Shown one piece after another: positions 23,505-31,256 of a stretch of 51,338 nucleotides of DNA. A program made the translations under genes and the position numbers. The stretch is from contig CAIVAP010000046.1 in assembly GCA_903903945.1 (NCBI GenBank), forward strand, positions 1 through 51,338. Reading direction: 5' to 3'. The notes beneath the pieces are model-generated. The model had not been told where the DNA came from, searched no databases, and was given only the letters and a program-made list of their open reading frames with translations. Each line of letters begins with the position of its first letter. Within the stretch, counting starts at the first letter, position 1. Origin of the DNA: an uncultured bacterium. Its GTDB lineage: Bacteria; Zixibacteria; MSB-5A5; CAIYYT01.

Positions 23505-23939
23505 ATGGAAAGAGAGGTTGTAAAATACCGGGGCTGCTTTGTCTGCGGCCAGGACAATGTCATCGGCCTCAACCTTAACTTTCATTCGGACGACGAAGTC
23601 GCTCGTACAAAATGGCTTCCCGATAGGCGACACGAAGGTTATAAAGGTATCGTTCACGGTGGCTTGCTGGCGGCAGTACTTGACGAAGTGATGATCAAGG
23701 CGGCCTTGGCCAAGGATATCCGCTGCGTCACTGCATCGATGGAGGTGAAGTACAAAACGCCTGCCGAGGTTGGTGACGAACTGCTTTTCGAGGGGCGTGT
23801 GACAGAACAGAAGGGAAGAATAATTCTTACGGTCGGTTGGGCGCGCAACAGCAAGGGGGTTGTCGTTGCCCAAGCGACGGGCAAGTACATGACAGTACCC
23901 GGTGATCTTGACAAACGCCTGGCGACGTCGCTTGAATAG
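23505..23939 (+). CDS. PaaI/4HBT-type hotdog thioesterase
   Basis: 144 aa, single hotdog domain: 'CFVCGQDNVIGLNLNF' opening, 'YKGIVHGGLLAAVLDEVM' (the HGG...DE catalytic helix, ~48-65), 'CVTASMEVKYKTPAEVGDELLFEGRV' and a closing strand 'VVAQATGKYMTV'. It hydrolyses an acyl-CoA or acyl-ACP thioester in the cytosol; the acyl group is unknown. The 'CxxCG..N..GL' start is typical of the subfamily. It follows a terminator and a near-leaderless promoter. Confidence 0.9.
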   Translation: MEREVVKYRGCFVCGQDNVIGLNLNFHSDDEVARTKWLPDRRHEGYKGIVHGGLLAAVLDEVMIKAALAKDIRCVTASMEVKYKTPAEVGDELLFEGRVTEQKGRIILTVGWARNSKGVVVAQATGKYMTVPGDLDKRLATSLE

Positions 23940-24073
23940 AAGGATCGTTCCTGTGCAACTGGATGCAGCATAGGCGCAGCGTTGAGTTGTTGCCCGTTCG
24001 GCGAGACGCGTTATGGTCAGTTGTCGCGAATCGTAACATGTGTTGTATCAATAGGTAAGGGCAGTGTTTTCGC

Positions 24074-24625
24074 TTGATAGTTTATTGCTTCTTGGAGGGT
24101 ACGTCCGGCACATTCCTTGCGGTGATTCATGGCAAGGTTATGAAGTGCTATTTCTACGGGTCCAATCTGCTGCTGGATAAGCTGGCGAAAAATCGAGGGC
24201 TGATCTCATTTGCGATACCCGACTACGGCGTGCTGTTTCGGTCCCAATATGAAGGCAATCGCTACGAATGCGAATATGCCGCCGCCATAGCCTTGATAAG
24301 GTTTGTGCAGTTGAATCAGGAACACTTCCAAGGCAAAGCGCTCAAACTGTTGACTGATTCACCCATAGTTGTGTATCAGGTCAACAACCGGATCGCCACA
24401 ACCAAGACGCTGCAACGGTTCCGCGATTTGATCTTTTTTTACAAGCGCAAGCTGAACTTCGAGTTGGTTTGGGTGCCGGCAAGCATGAACCGCGCCAGCA
24501 CGCCGGTCGCCGAGATCGGCACCAACCCGCAGTCACCCAAGTTTAACTATGACATCTTCGACGAGAGCACTAAACGCAAGATCATCCACAAACCTCAAAA
24601 TAAGTCTCATATAAAAGTAGCATAG
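24074..24625 (+). CDS. RNase H-fold protein with incomplete active site
   Basis: 183 aa from a TTG start at 24074; the next in-frame ATG is at 24140. The order of elements is that of RNase HI: first hairpin 'MIVYCFLEGTSGTFLAVI', helix 'RYECEYAAAIALIRFVQL' (catalytic Glu), strand-helix 'LKLLTDSPIVVYQVNN' (catalytic Asp), then 'FELVWVPASMNRASTPVAEIG' where the His loop and last Asp normally lie. The first-strand Asp and the final Asp are not at their usual places, so cleavage activity is doubtful. It may be a nucleic-acid-binding remnant or a divergent enzyme. A basic C-terminal tail (KRKIIHKPQNKSHIK) could bind nucleic acid. Confidence 0.65.
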   Translation: MIVYCFLEGTSGTFLAVIHGKVMKCYFYGSNLLLDKLAKNRGLISFAIPDYGVLFRSQYEGNRYECEYAAAIALIRFVQLNQEHFQGKALKLLTDSPIVVYQVNNRIATTKTLQRFRDLIFFYKRKLNFELVWVPASMNRASTPVAEIGTNPQSPKFNYDIFDESTKRKIIHKPQNKSHIKVA

Positions 24626-24688
24626 CGCCACGACAGCGATGTGACCAGAAGGGTCGTGCGAAAGCCCTATTCAACAATCCCATTACCC

Positions 24689-25573
24689 CTACGTTTTGCG
24701 GCGGCGGTCGAGGAAAGCAGGAAGGTCAGACAAGATCATGGCGATGAAAATCAGTGAGCCGCCAAGGGCGCGACGGAGGATGAAAGCCTCGCCGCCAAGA
24801 GTCCAGGCAAAGAGCGCCGCAAAGACAGGCTCTAATGCGAGAATCAAGGAGACACGAATAGGGGGGACGACTTTTTGGGCGATCAGTTGCAGGACAAAGG
24901 CGGATAGTGTCGGCAATAGCGCAAGGAATAGGACATAGCCGACGGCGTCGATTGAAGTGGGTACAAAGGGGAGTTGAAAGACGGCGGCAGTCAGCAGACT
25001 CAGCAACCCGACGAAAAGGAATTGCTGGAATGAGAGGATGTAAACATCCAGACCCTGCTTGACGAAGCGGTCGACATAGAGTAGATGCCCGGCATAGGCC
25101 ATAGCGCAGATCATGGTTAGCCAGTCGCCTTTGTTGATGTCGGTCAGGCCGCCGGTCAATAGCCACAACCCAATCAGCGAAATCATCACCGCCGGCATCT
25201 GCGACAGGATGCGCGCATGGCGATTCATCATGATGGTGAAAAAGGGGACGAAAGCGACAAACAGGCCGGTGATGAAGCCGGAGTTCGACGCGGTCGTATA
25301 TTTCAATCCGACGGTCTGTGCGATGTAAAGAATCCAGAGAATGATTCCGAGTTGGACGCTGGCTTTCCAGTAAAGAAACAACGGCCGCTTTGCAATTTTC
25401 AGGCCGATTGCCAGCACGGCTGCCGCCAACAGAAAGCGATAGCCGACCAGCACCACCGGATCGATGGTTGCGAGACTATCCTTGACAACAAAAAAGGTCG
25501 CACCCCAGATGGTAGCGGCATAGAGGAGGGCGAGATCGGCAAAACGTGATTTCTTGCGGTCAGTAAGATTCAT
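24689..25573 (-). CDS. EamA/DMT-family exporter
   Basis: 294 aa with ten hydrophobic helices in two EamA repeats: 'LALLYAATIWGATFFVVKDSL' and 'LTMICAMAYAGHLLYVDRF', with the 'LEPVFAALFAWTLGGE' signature near the end. Inner-membrane drug/metabolite transporter of unknown substrate; homologs export amino acids or nucleotides. A basic N-terminus (NLTDRKKSR) precedes helix 1. No ribosome site is evident. It is convergent with the RNase H-fold gene. Confidence 0.92.
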   Translation of the reverse strand: MNLTDRKKSRFADLALLYAATIWGATFFVVKDSLATIDPVVLVGYRFLLAAAVLAIGLKIAKRPLFLYWKASVQLGIILWILYIAQTVGLKYTTASNSGFITGLFVAFVPFFTIMMNRHARILSQMPAVMISLIGLWLLTGGLTDINKGDWLTMICAMAYAGHLLYVDRFVKQGLDVYILSFQQFLFVGLLSLLTAAVFQLPFVPTSIDAVGYVLFLALLPTLSAFVLQLIAQKVVPPIRVSLILALEPVFAALFAWTLGGEAFILRRALGGSLIFIAMILSDLPAFLDRRRKT

Positions 25574-25686
25574 GCGGGGAAGATAGTTGGATTAGTAGGG
25601 GAGCGCAAACGGGAAGGGGGTGGTTACTGTCGCGGCGGGTTGTAATCATGAAAGAGAGCGTGGCGAATCGCCAAGGCTAGCAGGAT

Positions 25687-25709
25687 GTCAAAACCGAAGC
25701 GGTTTTGAC
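25687..25709. repeat. Dispersed hairpin (GTCAAAACC / GGTTTTGAC)
   Basis: Perfect 9-bp arms around GAAGC. Nearly the same hairpin occurs at 16992-17012 and, with one base changed per arm, at 47753-47775. It is preceded by GGAT rather than GTAG. It ends 2 bp before the promoter-like TTGACA at 25711. Confidence 0.65.
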
Positions 25710-25710
25710 C

Positions 25711-25738
25711 TTGACAAGATTGAAATTCCTGTTATCTT
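25711..25738 (+). promoter_or_regulatory. Possible promoter of the giant subtilase gene
   Basis: Perfect TTGACA (25711-25716), 16-bp spacer, TATCTT (25733-25738). The gene starts ~100 bp downstream with AAAGGAGA. Confidence 0.4.
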
Positions 25739-25839
25739 TCTTTCAGAACAAGACAACTTAAGCAGTCGCAGCAAGAGTCAGTCATTCCACCGGTAGGTGT
25801 TACCTGTCGATTCTTCACTCTGAGTGAAAGGAGATTGCC

Positions 25840-28800
25840 ATGAAGAGCAATGCTTTGTTGATCCAGCCATGGTTAGTGCTCGTCGCGGTTTGCATCTGGC
25901 TGTTATTGATGCCTGCGGCCATCAGCGCCGGCGGCGACACACCAAACTCACAGTTACCCGGCGCTTCAGCAAACCTGAGTGCCCCCCAGGCTCGCTATAC
26001 CTGCGAGGATGACCTGATCGAAGTCATGTTCGATTGGGATGCGAAGATTAGACTTGTTAGCGGTCAGCCGGTCGACCATGCCGGTACGGCAACAAGTGGG
26101 TTTCAGAGCGTGCTCGGCAAGCTCGGAGCGCACGAATGGAGCCGAATCTGTGACGTTCCGGAGCAGAAGCTTGACGAAATCCAGGAACGTGGCCAGGCGA
26201 ACACAGGTCAGAGAGTCTACAATCTCAACAATATCTTACGCCTGCGGATTGCGACCGGTAATGATGTCTGGGAGGTCAGCAAGGAATTGGAGGCACTCCC
26301 CGGGGTAATCAGTGCGCGACCGGTTCCAAAACCGACTCCTTCTCCCTGGCCGCCGGACTACGCGCCGAGTCAGGGCTATCTCGATTCGTCGGGAGCGAAT
26401 CCGTCCGGAGTCGATGCGGAGTATGCTTGGACCAAGCTGGGGGGCGATGGCACGGGCGTAACCGTGTGCGATCTGGAATATGGTTGGCTCACGAGCCATC
26501 AGGACGTCACGAAGGCGGCCTCGGCGGAGGTCAACCCTAATCCGATCGCCTTCCCTCCGGGGGAAACCGACAATCACGGTACGGCGGTGATTGGAGTGAT
26601 GGTCTCTGATGCCAATGCGGTAGGTACGACCGGTATCTGTTTTGGAGCCGGACTAAAGACATGTGGTACATATTACGGTTCACCGACCCCCTCCTGGAAT
26701 GTTGCCGGTGCGATCGCTTACGCCATGGCCAACATGTCAGCCGGGGACGTGATTCTGATCGAACAGCAATGGGATTACTCCGGAACCGCGAGCGGAGCTT
26801 ATGTGCCGATTGAATGGTGGACGAATGTTGTTCCCTATGGGCAAACTTATAATGCGGTCTATGCGGCTATCGTCAATGCAACATCGAACAACTTCCATGT
26901 AGTCGAGGTTGGAGGCAACGGAAATGTCAATACCGACCCGCCGACGATGACCTGGCTGGGAGACACGAAAGCGATCATTGTTGGCGCCGGTGGGGCATAC
27001 ACCGGCGGCACTTATCCAGAAGGTAACCTGCAGAGAATGCCTTTCTCCAGTTTCGGCTCGCGCTTCAACCTGCAAGGTTGGGGAGAGGATGTGGTGACCA
27101 CCGGGTATGGTGACCTCTATAGCATCGACGGGAAGACCTGGTGGTACACGAGCATCTTTGCAGGAACTTCGAGTGCCTCGCCGACCGTCGCGGGCGCAGT
27201 TGCTTGCCTTCTTGGTTATTACCGGCACAATGTCTTCAATCTCATGCTTACACCAGTTGCCGTGAGAGAAATTCTGGTTAGCACGGGCACTCCGCAGGTT
27301 ACACCTCCGGCCGGGCAGATCGGCCCCCGGCCGAATCTGAAGCAAGCGATTTCGTCGGTCGGTGGCTGGGTCGACGTTGCGGCCTCGACACCGGTATCTG
27401 ATGCCAACTGGAACGGAGCCTGGGGTGACTATGACAACGATGGCGATAATGACCTCTATGCCTTGAGAGGCTCTGCGGCATCCAACCGATTGATTCGCAA
27501 CGATAGCGGATCGTTCACCGATGTCACTGTCGCACCACTCAACATTCAGGGTAGCACATCGGCAAAATGGGGCGACTATGACAACGATGGTGACCCCGAT
27601 CTCTACGTCACACGGGCATCGGTTGGAAACAGACTATTCCGCAACAATGGCAATGGTTCGTTTACCGATGTCACCAGCGGCCCTCTCGGGGATATGGGAC
27701 AATGCACCAATGTTGCCTGGGGCGATTACGACAAAGACGGCAAACTTGATTTGTACATTGTCAAAGACTTTGGCCAAGCTAACAAACTGCTGCGAAATAC
27801 CGGCGGCGGTTTGTTCGTCGATGTCACCGCCCCTCCGATCAATTATGCCGGATCGGGAACCGATGCCTCCTGGGTGGACTATGACAACGACGGCGATGTT
27901 GACCTTTACGTCGTCAACAACAATCAGGCAAACAAGCTTTTCCGCAACGACGGTGGTGGAGTGTTCACTGATGTGACCGGACCCGTCATCGGCGATATCG
28001 GGCCGGGTTTTGGCGCAGCTTGGGGGGATTATGACAATGACGGTGATCTCGATGTGTACCTCAACAACTGCGACATCTCGACGCCGACGAGCAAGCTCTT
28101 GCGCAACGATGGGGGCGGTTCTTTTGTCAATGTCACGAACCCAACCGTATTCAACGCTTTGTCAGCACGTGGTGCAAGTTGGGGTGACTTTGACAACGAT
28201 GGCGATCTCGACCTGTTCGTTGCCAGCATGGGCAACAGGAACAAGCTCTTCCGTAATGATGCGAATCCACCTTTCGGTTTTACAGAAGTAGCCCCCATCG
28301 TAGTTGCCGACTCAGCGATGAATTCTTTTGGAGCGGTCTGGGTGGACTACGATGATGACGGGAAATCCGACATCTTCGTCGGCGACTTTTACCCGTTTGG
28401 CAGGCTCTTCAAGAACGATCTGCCCTCAGAAAACCACTGGCTCAAGGTCAAGCTAATCGGAACCGTTTCCAATAAGGATAGTTACGGAGCTCGGGTTCGT
28501 ATCGTACATGCGACACCGACGGGGACCCTAAGTCAAGTGCGCGAGATCGGCAATGGTACCTGCTTTCAATCTCAAGGTCCGCTGGTCGTGCACTTCGGCG
28601 TCGGTATCGCAACGACGATTGACACCCTGATCGCGAAATGGCCTTCAGGAATTACCCGTGTATTTACCGGACAGCCGGTAGACACGTTACTTGAGTTCCG
28701 TGAAGCCGACCCCGTTTGTGGCGACGCCAACGGAAGTGGCACCGTAAACATCTCTGATGCGGTCTATCTGATCGCTTATATCTTCTCAGGTGGCCCAGCG

Positions 28801-28920
28801 CCATCGCCATTGCCTGCTGGTGACGCCAACTGCAGCGGCACAGTCAATATCTCAGATGCGGTGTATCTGATCGCGTACATCTTTTCAGGCGGTGCGGCGC
28901 CGTGTGCGGGATGTAAGTAG
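25840..28920 (+). CDS. Secreted S8 protease with FG-GAP repeats, ASPIC/UnbV domain and two dockerin-like repeats
   Basis: 1026 aa. Signal peptide (cleaved near AISA, 30), propeptide to ~170, then an S8 domain with Asp211 (CDLEYGW), His246 (HGTAV) and Ser444 (GTSSASP). Residues ~512-810 hold seven FG-GAP/VCBS-type repeats, each with 'W(G/V)D(Y/F)D.DG..D(L/I)(Y/F)V', a calcium-loop blade motif of a beta-propeller. An ASPIC/UnbV domain follows ('HWLKVKLIGTVSNKDSYGARV'). The tail has two dockerin-type repeats, 'GDANGSGTVNISDAVYLIAYIFSGG' and 'GDANCSGTVNISDAVYLIAYIFSGG', with EF-hand-like D-x-N-x-(S/N)-G-x-(V)-N-x-x-D loops. It is probably a surface protease. Confidence 0.93.
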   Translation: MKSNALLIQPWLVLVAVCIWLLLMPAAISAGGDTPNSQLPGASANLSAPQARYTCEDDLIEVMFDWDAKIRLVSGQPVDHAGTATSGFQSVLGKLGAHEWSRICDVPEQKLDEIQERGQANTGQRVYNLNNILRLRIATGNDVWEVSKELEALPGVISARPVPKPTPSPWPPDYAPSQGYLDSSGANPSGVDAEYAWTKLGGDGTGVTVCDLEYGWLTSHQDVTKAASAEVNPNPIAFPPGETDNHGTAVIGVMVSDANAVGTTGICFGAGLKTCGTYYGSPTPSWNVAGAIAYAMANMSAGDVILIEQQWDYSGTASGAYVPIEWWTNVVPYGQTYNAVYAAIVNATSNNFHVVEVGGNGNVNTDPPTMTWLGDTKAIIVGAGGAYTGGTYPEGNLQRMPFSSFGSRFNLQGWGEDVVTTGYGDLYSIDGKTWWYTSIFAGTSSASPTVAGAVACLLGYYRHNVFNLMLTPVAVREILVSTGTPQVTPPAGQIGPRPNLKQAISSVGGWVDVAASTPVSDANWNGAWGDYDNDGDNDLYALRGSAASNRLIRNDSGSFTDVTVAPLNIQGSTSAKWGDYDNDGDPDLYVTRASVGNRLFRNNGNGSFTDVTSGPLGDMGQCTNVAWGDYDKDGKLDLYIVKDFGQANKLLRNTGGGLFVDVTAPPINYAGSGTDASWVDYDNDGDVDLYVVNNNQANKLFRNDGGGVFTDVTGPVIGDIGPGFGAAWGDYDNDGDLDVYLNNCDISTPTSKLLRNDGGGSFVNVTNPTVFNALSARGASWGDFDNDGDLDLFVASMGNRNKLFRNDANPPFGFTEVAPIVVADSAMNSFGAVWVDYDDDGKSDIFVGDFYPFGRLFKNDLPSENHWLKVKLIGTVSNKDSYGARVRIVHATPTGTLSQVREIGNGTCFQSQGPLVVHFGVGIATTIDTLIAKWPSGITRVFTGQPVDTLLEFREADPVCGDANGSGTVNISDAVYLIAYIFSGGPAPSPLPAGDANCSGTVNISDAVYLIAYIFSGGAAPCAGCK

Positions 28921-28933
28921 GTTTTGTGGAGAA

Positions 28934-29105
28934 GTAGGGCACACGCCGTGTGCCGCTACGGAATATGCCGTCAGGATAGATCCCTGACGGCGCGGTGTGG
29001 TAGGATTCCTGACACCGCAGTATCACATCTTGAATCGGGCACGGTACGCCATGGCCCACAACTCGCTACAATTACAAACGGGCATGCCCACGCATGCCCG
29101 CTTAC
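28934..29105. repeat. Cluster of palindromic repeats after the giant subtilase
   Basis: Four hairpins and no ORF: GTAG + GGCACAC/GTGTGCC + GCTAC (28934-28959), GCCGTCAGG/CCTGACGGC (28967-28991), GCGGTGT/ACACCGC (28992-29018) and CGGGCATGC/GCATGCCCG (29079-29100, with minus-strand head GTAAG). The second shares GCCGTCAGG with the hairpin at 42583-42614. They look like REP-type elements that also separate two convergent genes. Confidence 0.7.
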
Positions 29106-29126
29106 ACTTGATATGTAGAACGCCGC

Positions 29127-29963
29127 TTACTGCTTCGTAAACGGCCCTTGCTTCAATGTCACCTGCACCGGTTCTTTTAGGATAAACACCGCTTCCGTGC
29201 CGGCGGAATGAACGATGTCCTTCTTTCCCGTGGCGGCGGCAGTTGCTGTACCCGCTGCGGCGCCGGCAGCCGCGCCGATTGCGGTGCCACCTTTCTTCTT
29301 AGTCAACTTGCCAACGATCGCACCGACCAACGCGCCTCCGCCGATTAACTCAGCATCACGATTTGTATGCGATCCTTTTTTCTCATCAATCGTATAGGTC
29401 TTGATCGGAATCTCATTGCCGTTGGCGTCGGTGATACTAATCAAGCTGAAACTCAACTCCGCCGGCGTTTTCAGACGTCCCGACTCGACGACATTGTCCA
29501 GCACCCCGGTAACCGCCGTGCCTTCTTCGTAAACCATCTTGCCGTCGACACGTAGCGGCTCCGCCAGCAACGCCCGGAACTTGGTGCCCGTTACATGCAC
29601 GTCGGAATCAATCGAGTCAATCAGCTTAACCTTGATCATCGTGCTTTCGGGTATCATCACGACCACCGGCGGTGGTACCGTCTCGGTCTTGGTCTCGGTG
29701 ACCACTTTCTTTTCCGGCTTCTGCGGCTCGGCTTTCTTGGTTTGCGGATTGCTCGCCACCGGCTTCGGTTCAGTTATCGGTGTGGTATTGGTCTCAGCCC
29801 ACTTGGCGGCAATCGCACTGCTATCGATCTTGACCGGTTGCGGCGCCGTCTCCACCGTACCTTGCTGCTGGGTTTGCTCGGTCTTTTGCTCTGCCTTCTT
29901 GCCACAAGCCCCGATCAGAAAGACAACCAACACAAGTGCAATGACAAACGAACTTTTCTTCAT
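29127..29963 (-). CDS. Glycine-zipper lipoprotein
   Basis: 278 aa from the ATG at 29963, which has a strong GAGGAGG site; an open extension to 30035 is rejected. Lipobox IGAC. A long low-complexity Lys/Glu/Pro/Thr linker (~20-95) spans the periplasm. It leads to a beta domain ('STMIKVKLIDSIDSDVHVTGTKFRALLAEPL', 'EEGTAVTGVLDNVVESGRL') that recalls TrbI/VirB10-like or conjugal-type beta domains. A Gly/Ala-rich helix pair ('ELIGGGALVGAIVGKLTKKKGG' and 'AIGAAAGAAAGTATAAATG') then resembles a glycine zipper. It may anchor or tether envelope layers. The function is not established. Upstream in the same direction lies a DJ-1 gene. Confidence 0.75.
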   Translation of the reverse strand: MKKSSFVIALVLVVFLIGACGKKAEQKTEQTQQQGTVETAPQPVKIDSSAIAAKWAETNTTPITEPKPVASNPQTKKAEPQKPEKKVVTETKTETVPPPVVVMIPESTMIKVKLIDSIDSDVHVTGTKFRALLAEPLRVDGKMVYEEGTAVTGVLDNVVESGRLKTPAELSFSLISITDANGNEIPIKTYTIDEKKGSHTNRDAELIGGGALVGAIVGKLTKKKGGTAIGAAAGAAAGTATAAATGKKDIVHSAGTEAVFILKEPVQVTLKQGPFTKQ

Positions 29964-30016
29964 ATCGACCTCCTCAGGTTTGCGGGGAATAGCAAATGCT
30001 TCTCTGCAAATCGCAA

Positions 30017-30577
30017 CTACCGCATGATCCGCCACTTAGTAGCAAAGCCATCCGCAGTTTGTTTATCTACCAATACTTCAACGAGCATCAAAGCGAACAG
30101 CATCGCCGCACCGGGGCCCATGGCGGTCACGATATTGCCATCAACCGTAACTGTATCACCGGTCACGGTAGCTTCGCACGCAATCAACTTGTCATTAAAC
30201 GCGGGATCGCCGGTGGCGCGTTTCCCGTGCAAAATACCGGCGCCTTCCGCCAACACATAACTTGGCGAAGCGCAAATCGCCGCCACAATTTTGCCATTCT
30301 CATAATGATGTCGTATCAGTTCGATCACTCGCGGATGCGCGGCCAACGCCTCGGCATTACCCCTGCCGCCGGGAACAATGACCGCATCATACAAGCCGCT
30401 CACGCCATTGATAGTCGTCTGCGGAACGACGGTCGTTCCATAGGCCGCTTTGATGTTACCAGGCTTGAGCCCGGCGATAGTGACTTCCACACCGGCACGC
30501 GTTAATATGTCAATCGGTGCGATTGCCTCGATATCCTCAAACCCGTCCGCCAGAATCGTCAATGCTCTTTTTGCCAT
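30017..30577 (-). CDS. DJ-1/PfpI-family protein (YajL-like)
   Basis: 186 aa, standard length. The nucleophile elbow 'AAICASP' holds Cys102 and the supporting Glu17 lies in 'GFEDIEA', the DJ-1/YajL arrangement; 'YDAVIVPGGRGNAEAL' is the family strand-loop. Members act as chaperones, glyoxalases or deglycases against carbonyl stress; the exact activity here is unknown. AGGAG precedes the start. It lies upstream of the glycine-zipper lipoprotein on the same strand with a 53-bp gap. Confidence 0.92.
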   Translation of the reverse strand: MAKRALTILADGFEDIEAIAPIDILTRAGVEVTIAGLKPGNIKAAYGTTVVPQTTINGVSGLYDAVIVPGGRGNAEALAAHPRVIELIRHHYENGKIVAAICASPSYVLAEGAGILHGKRATGDPAFNDKLIACEATVTGDTVTVDGNIVTAMGPGAAMLFALMLVEVLVDKQTADGFATKWRIMR

Positions 30578-30693
30578 TCGCTTCTCCTATTTGCAGACTG
30601 TACGCTTGAAGCTACTGCTTCAACACGATAAAAACACCATCATTTCGAGGCGCTCGAAGTTGGAGTCCGTGTATGGCGTGGCAGTCTCGCGAC

Positions 30694-31173
30694 TTACCAT
30701 CCTTTCGATGCGCGCAGTCCCATAATATGCCCGACATGTTTGTCGCCATGGCGTGAGTATATCTCCACCAAATCATCGATCGTCATTTCACCCCGTTCCG
30801 GATGAATCCCTGCACGCTGCCAATCTTGGTCGTCGATGCTCTCCAGCAGCGTTGCCAGTCGCTCCTGCACGCCCTTGAGAATCAAGAGTGACACCTGGGG
30901 CGATAGAGCAAACACGTCATGCATCTTCGCCCATTCGTCCTGCTTATACGCAAACCAGGTTGGTTTCGACTCGGTCAGAATCAGCTTGATTCGCGACAAT
31001 GCATTCATGTGCCCGTCAGCCAGATGATGCACAACTTGCCGTGGCGTCCATTTCCCTTCGCTATACGGCGTGTCCAATTGCTTGTCAGTTAATCCGGCAA
31101 CAGCGGCCTCCAACTTTGCCGGCATCTGCCTGATCTTTTCGATTGCCTGTTTTCGATCTTCTTTACTTAGCAT
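30694..31173 (-). CDS. DinB-family (YfiT/BstA-like) metal-dependent protein (2)
   Basis: 159 aa. 'GKWTPRQVVHHLADGHMNALSRIKLILTE' and 'YSRHGDKHVGHIMGL' match the YfiT/BstA branch, whose three histidines bind Ni or Zn. The 'KPTWFAYKQDEWAKMHD' loop also fits. BstA transfers bacillithiol in Firmicutes; this lineage is not known to make it, so the thiol or other substrate is uncertain. It differs clearly from the DinB protein at 20287-20796. Confidence 0.88.
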   Translation of the reverse strand: MLSKEDRKQAIEKIRQMPAKLEAAVAGLTDKQLDTPYSEGKWTPRQVVHHLADGHMNALSRIKLILTESKPTWFAYKQDEWAKMHDVFALSPQVSLLILKGVQERLATLLESIDDQDWQRAGIHPERGEMTIDDLVEIYSRHGDKHVGHIMGLRASKGW

Positions 31174-31256
31174 ATCGGTCTCCTCTGCCGGGCTGTAACG
31201 ATTTGATTGTTATACGAACGCTGCGGCTGTTCTAACTCCGGGCTACAACGATTTCA

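Noticed and set aside
27421..28400. Apparent tandem DNA repeats
   Set aside because: They are the coding repeats of the FG-GAP blades, not a CRISPR array or satellite.
29964..30035. Open 5' extension of the glycine-zipper lipoprotein
   Set aside because: The strong GAGGAGG site and the signal peptide begin at 29963; the extension also overlaps the DJ-1 gene.
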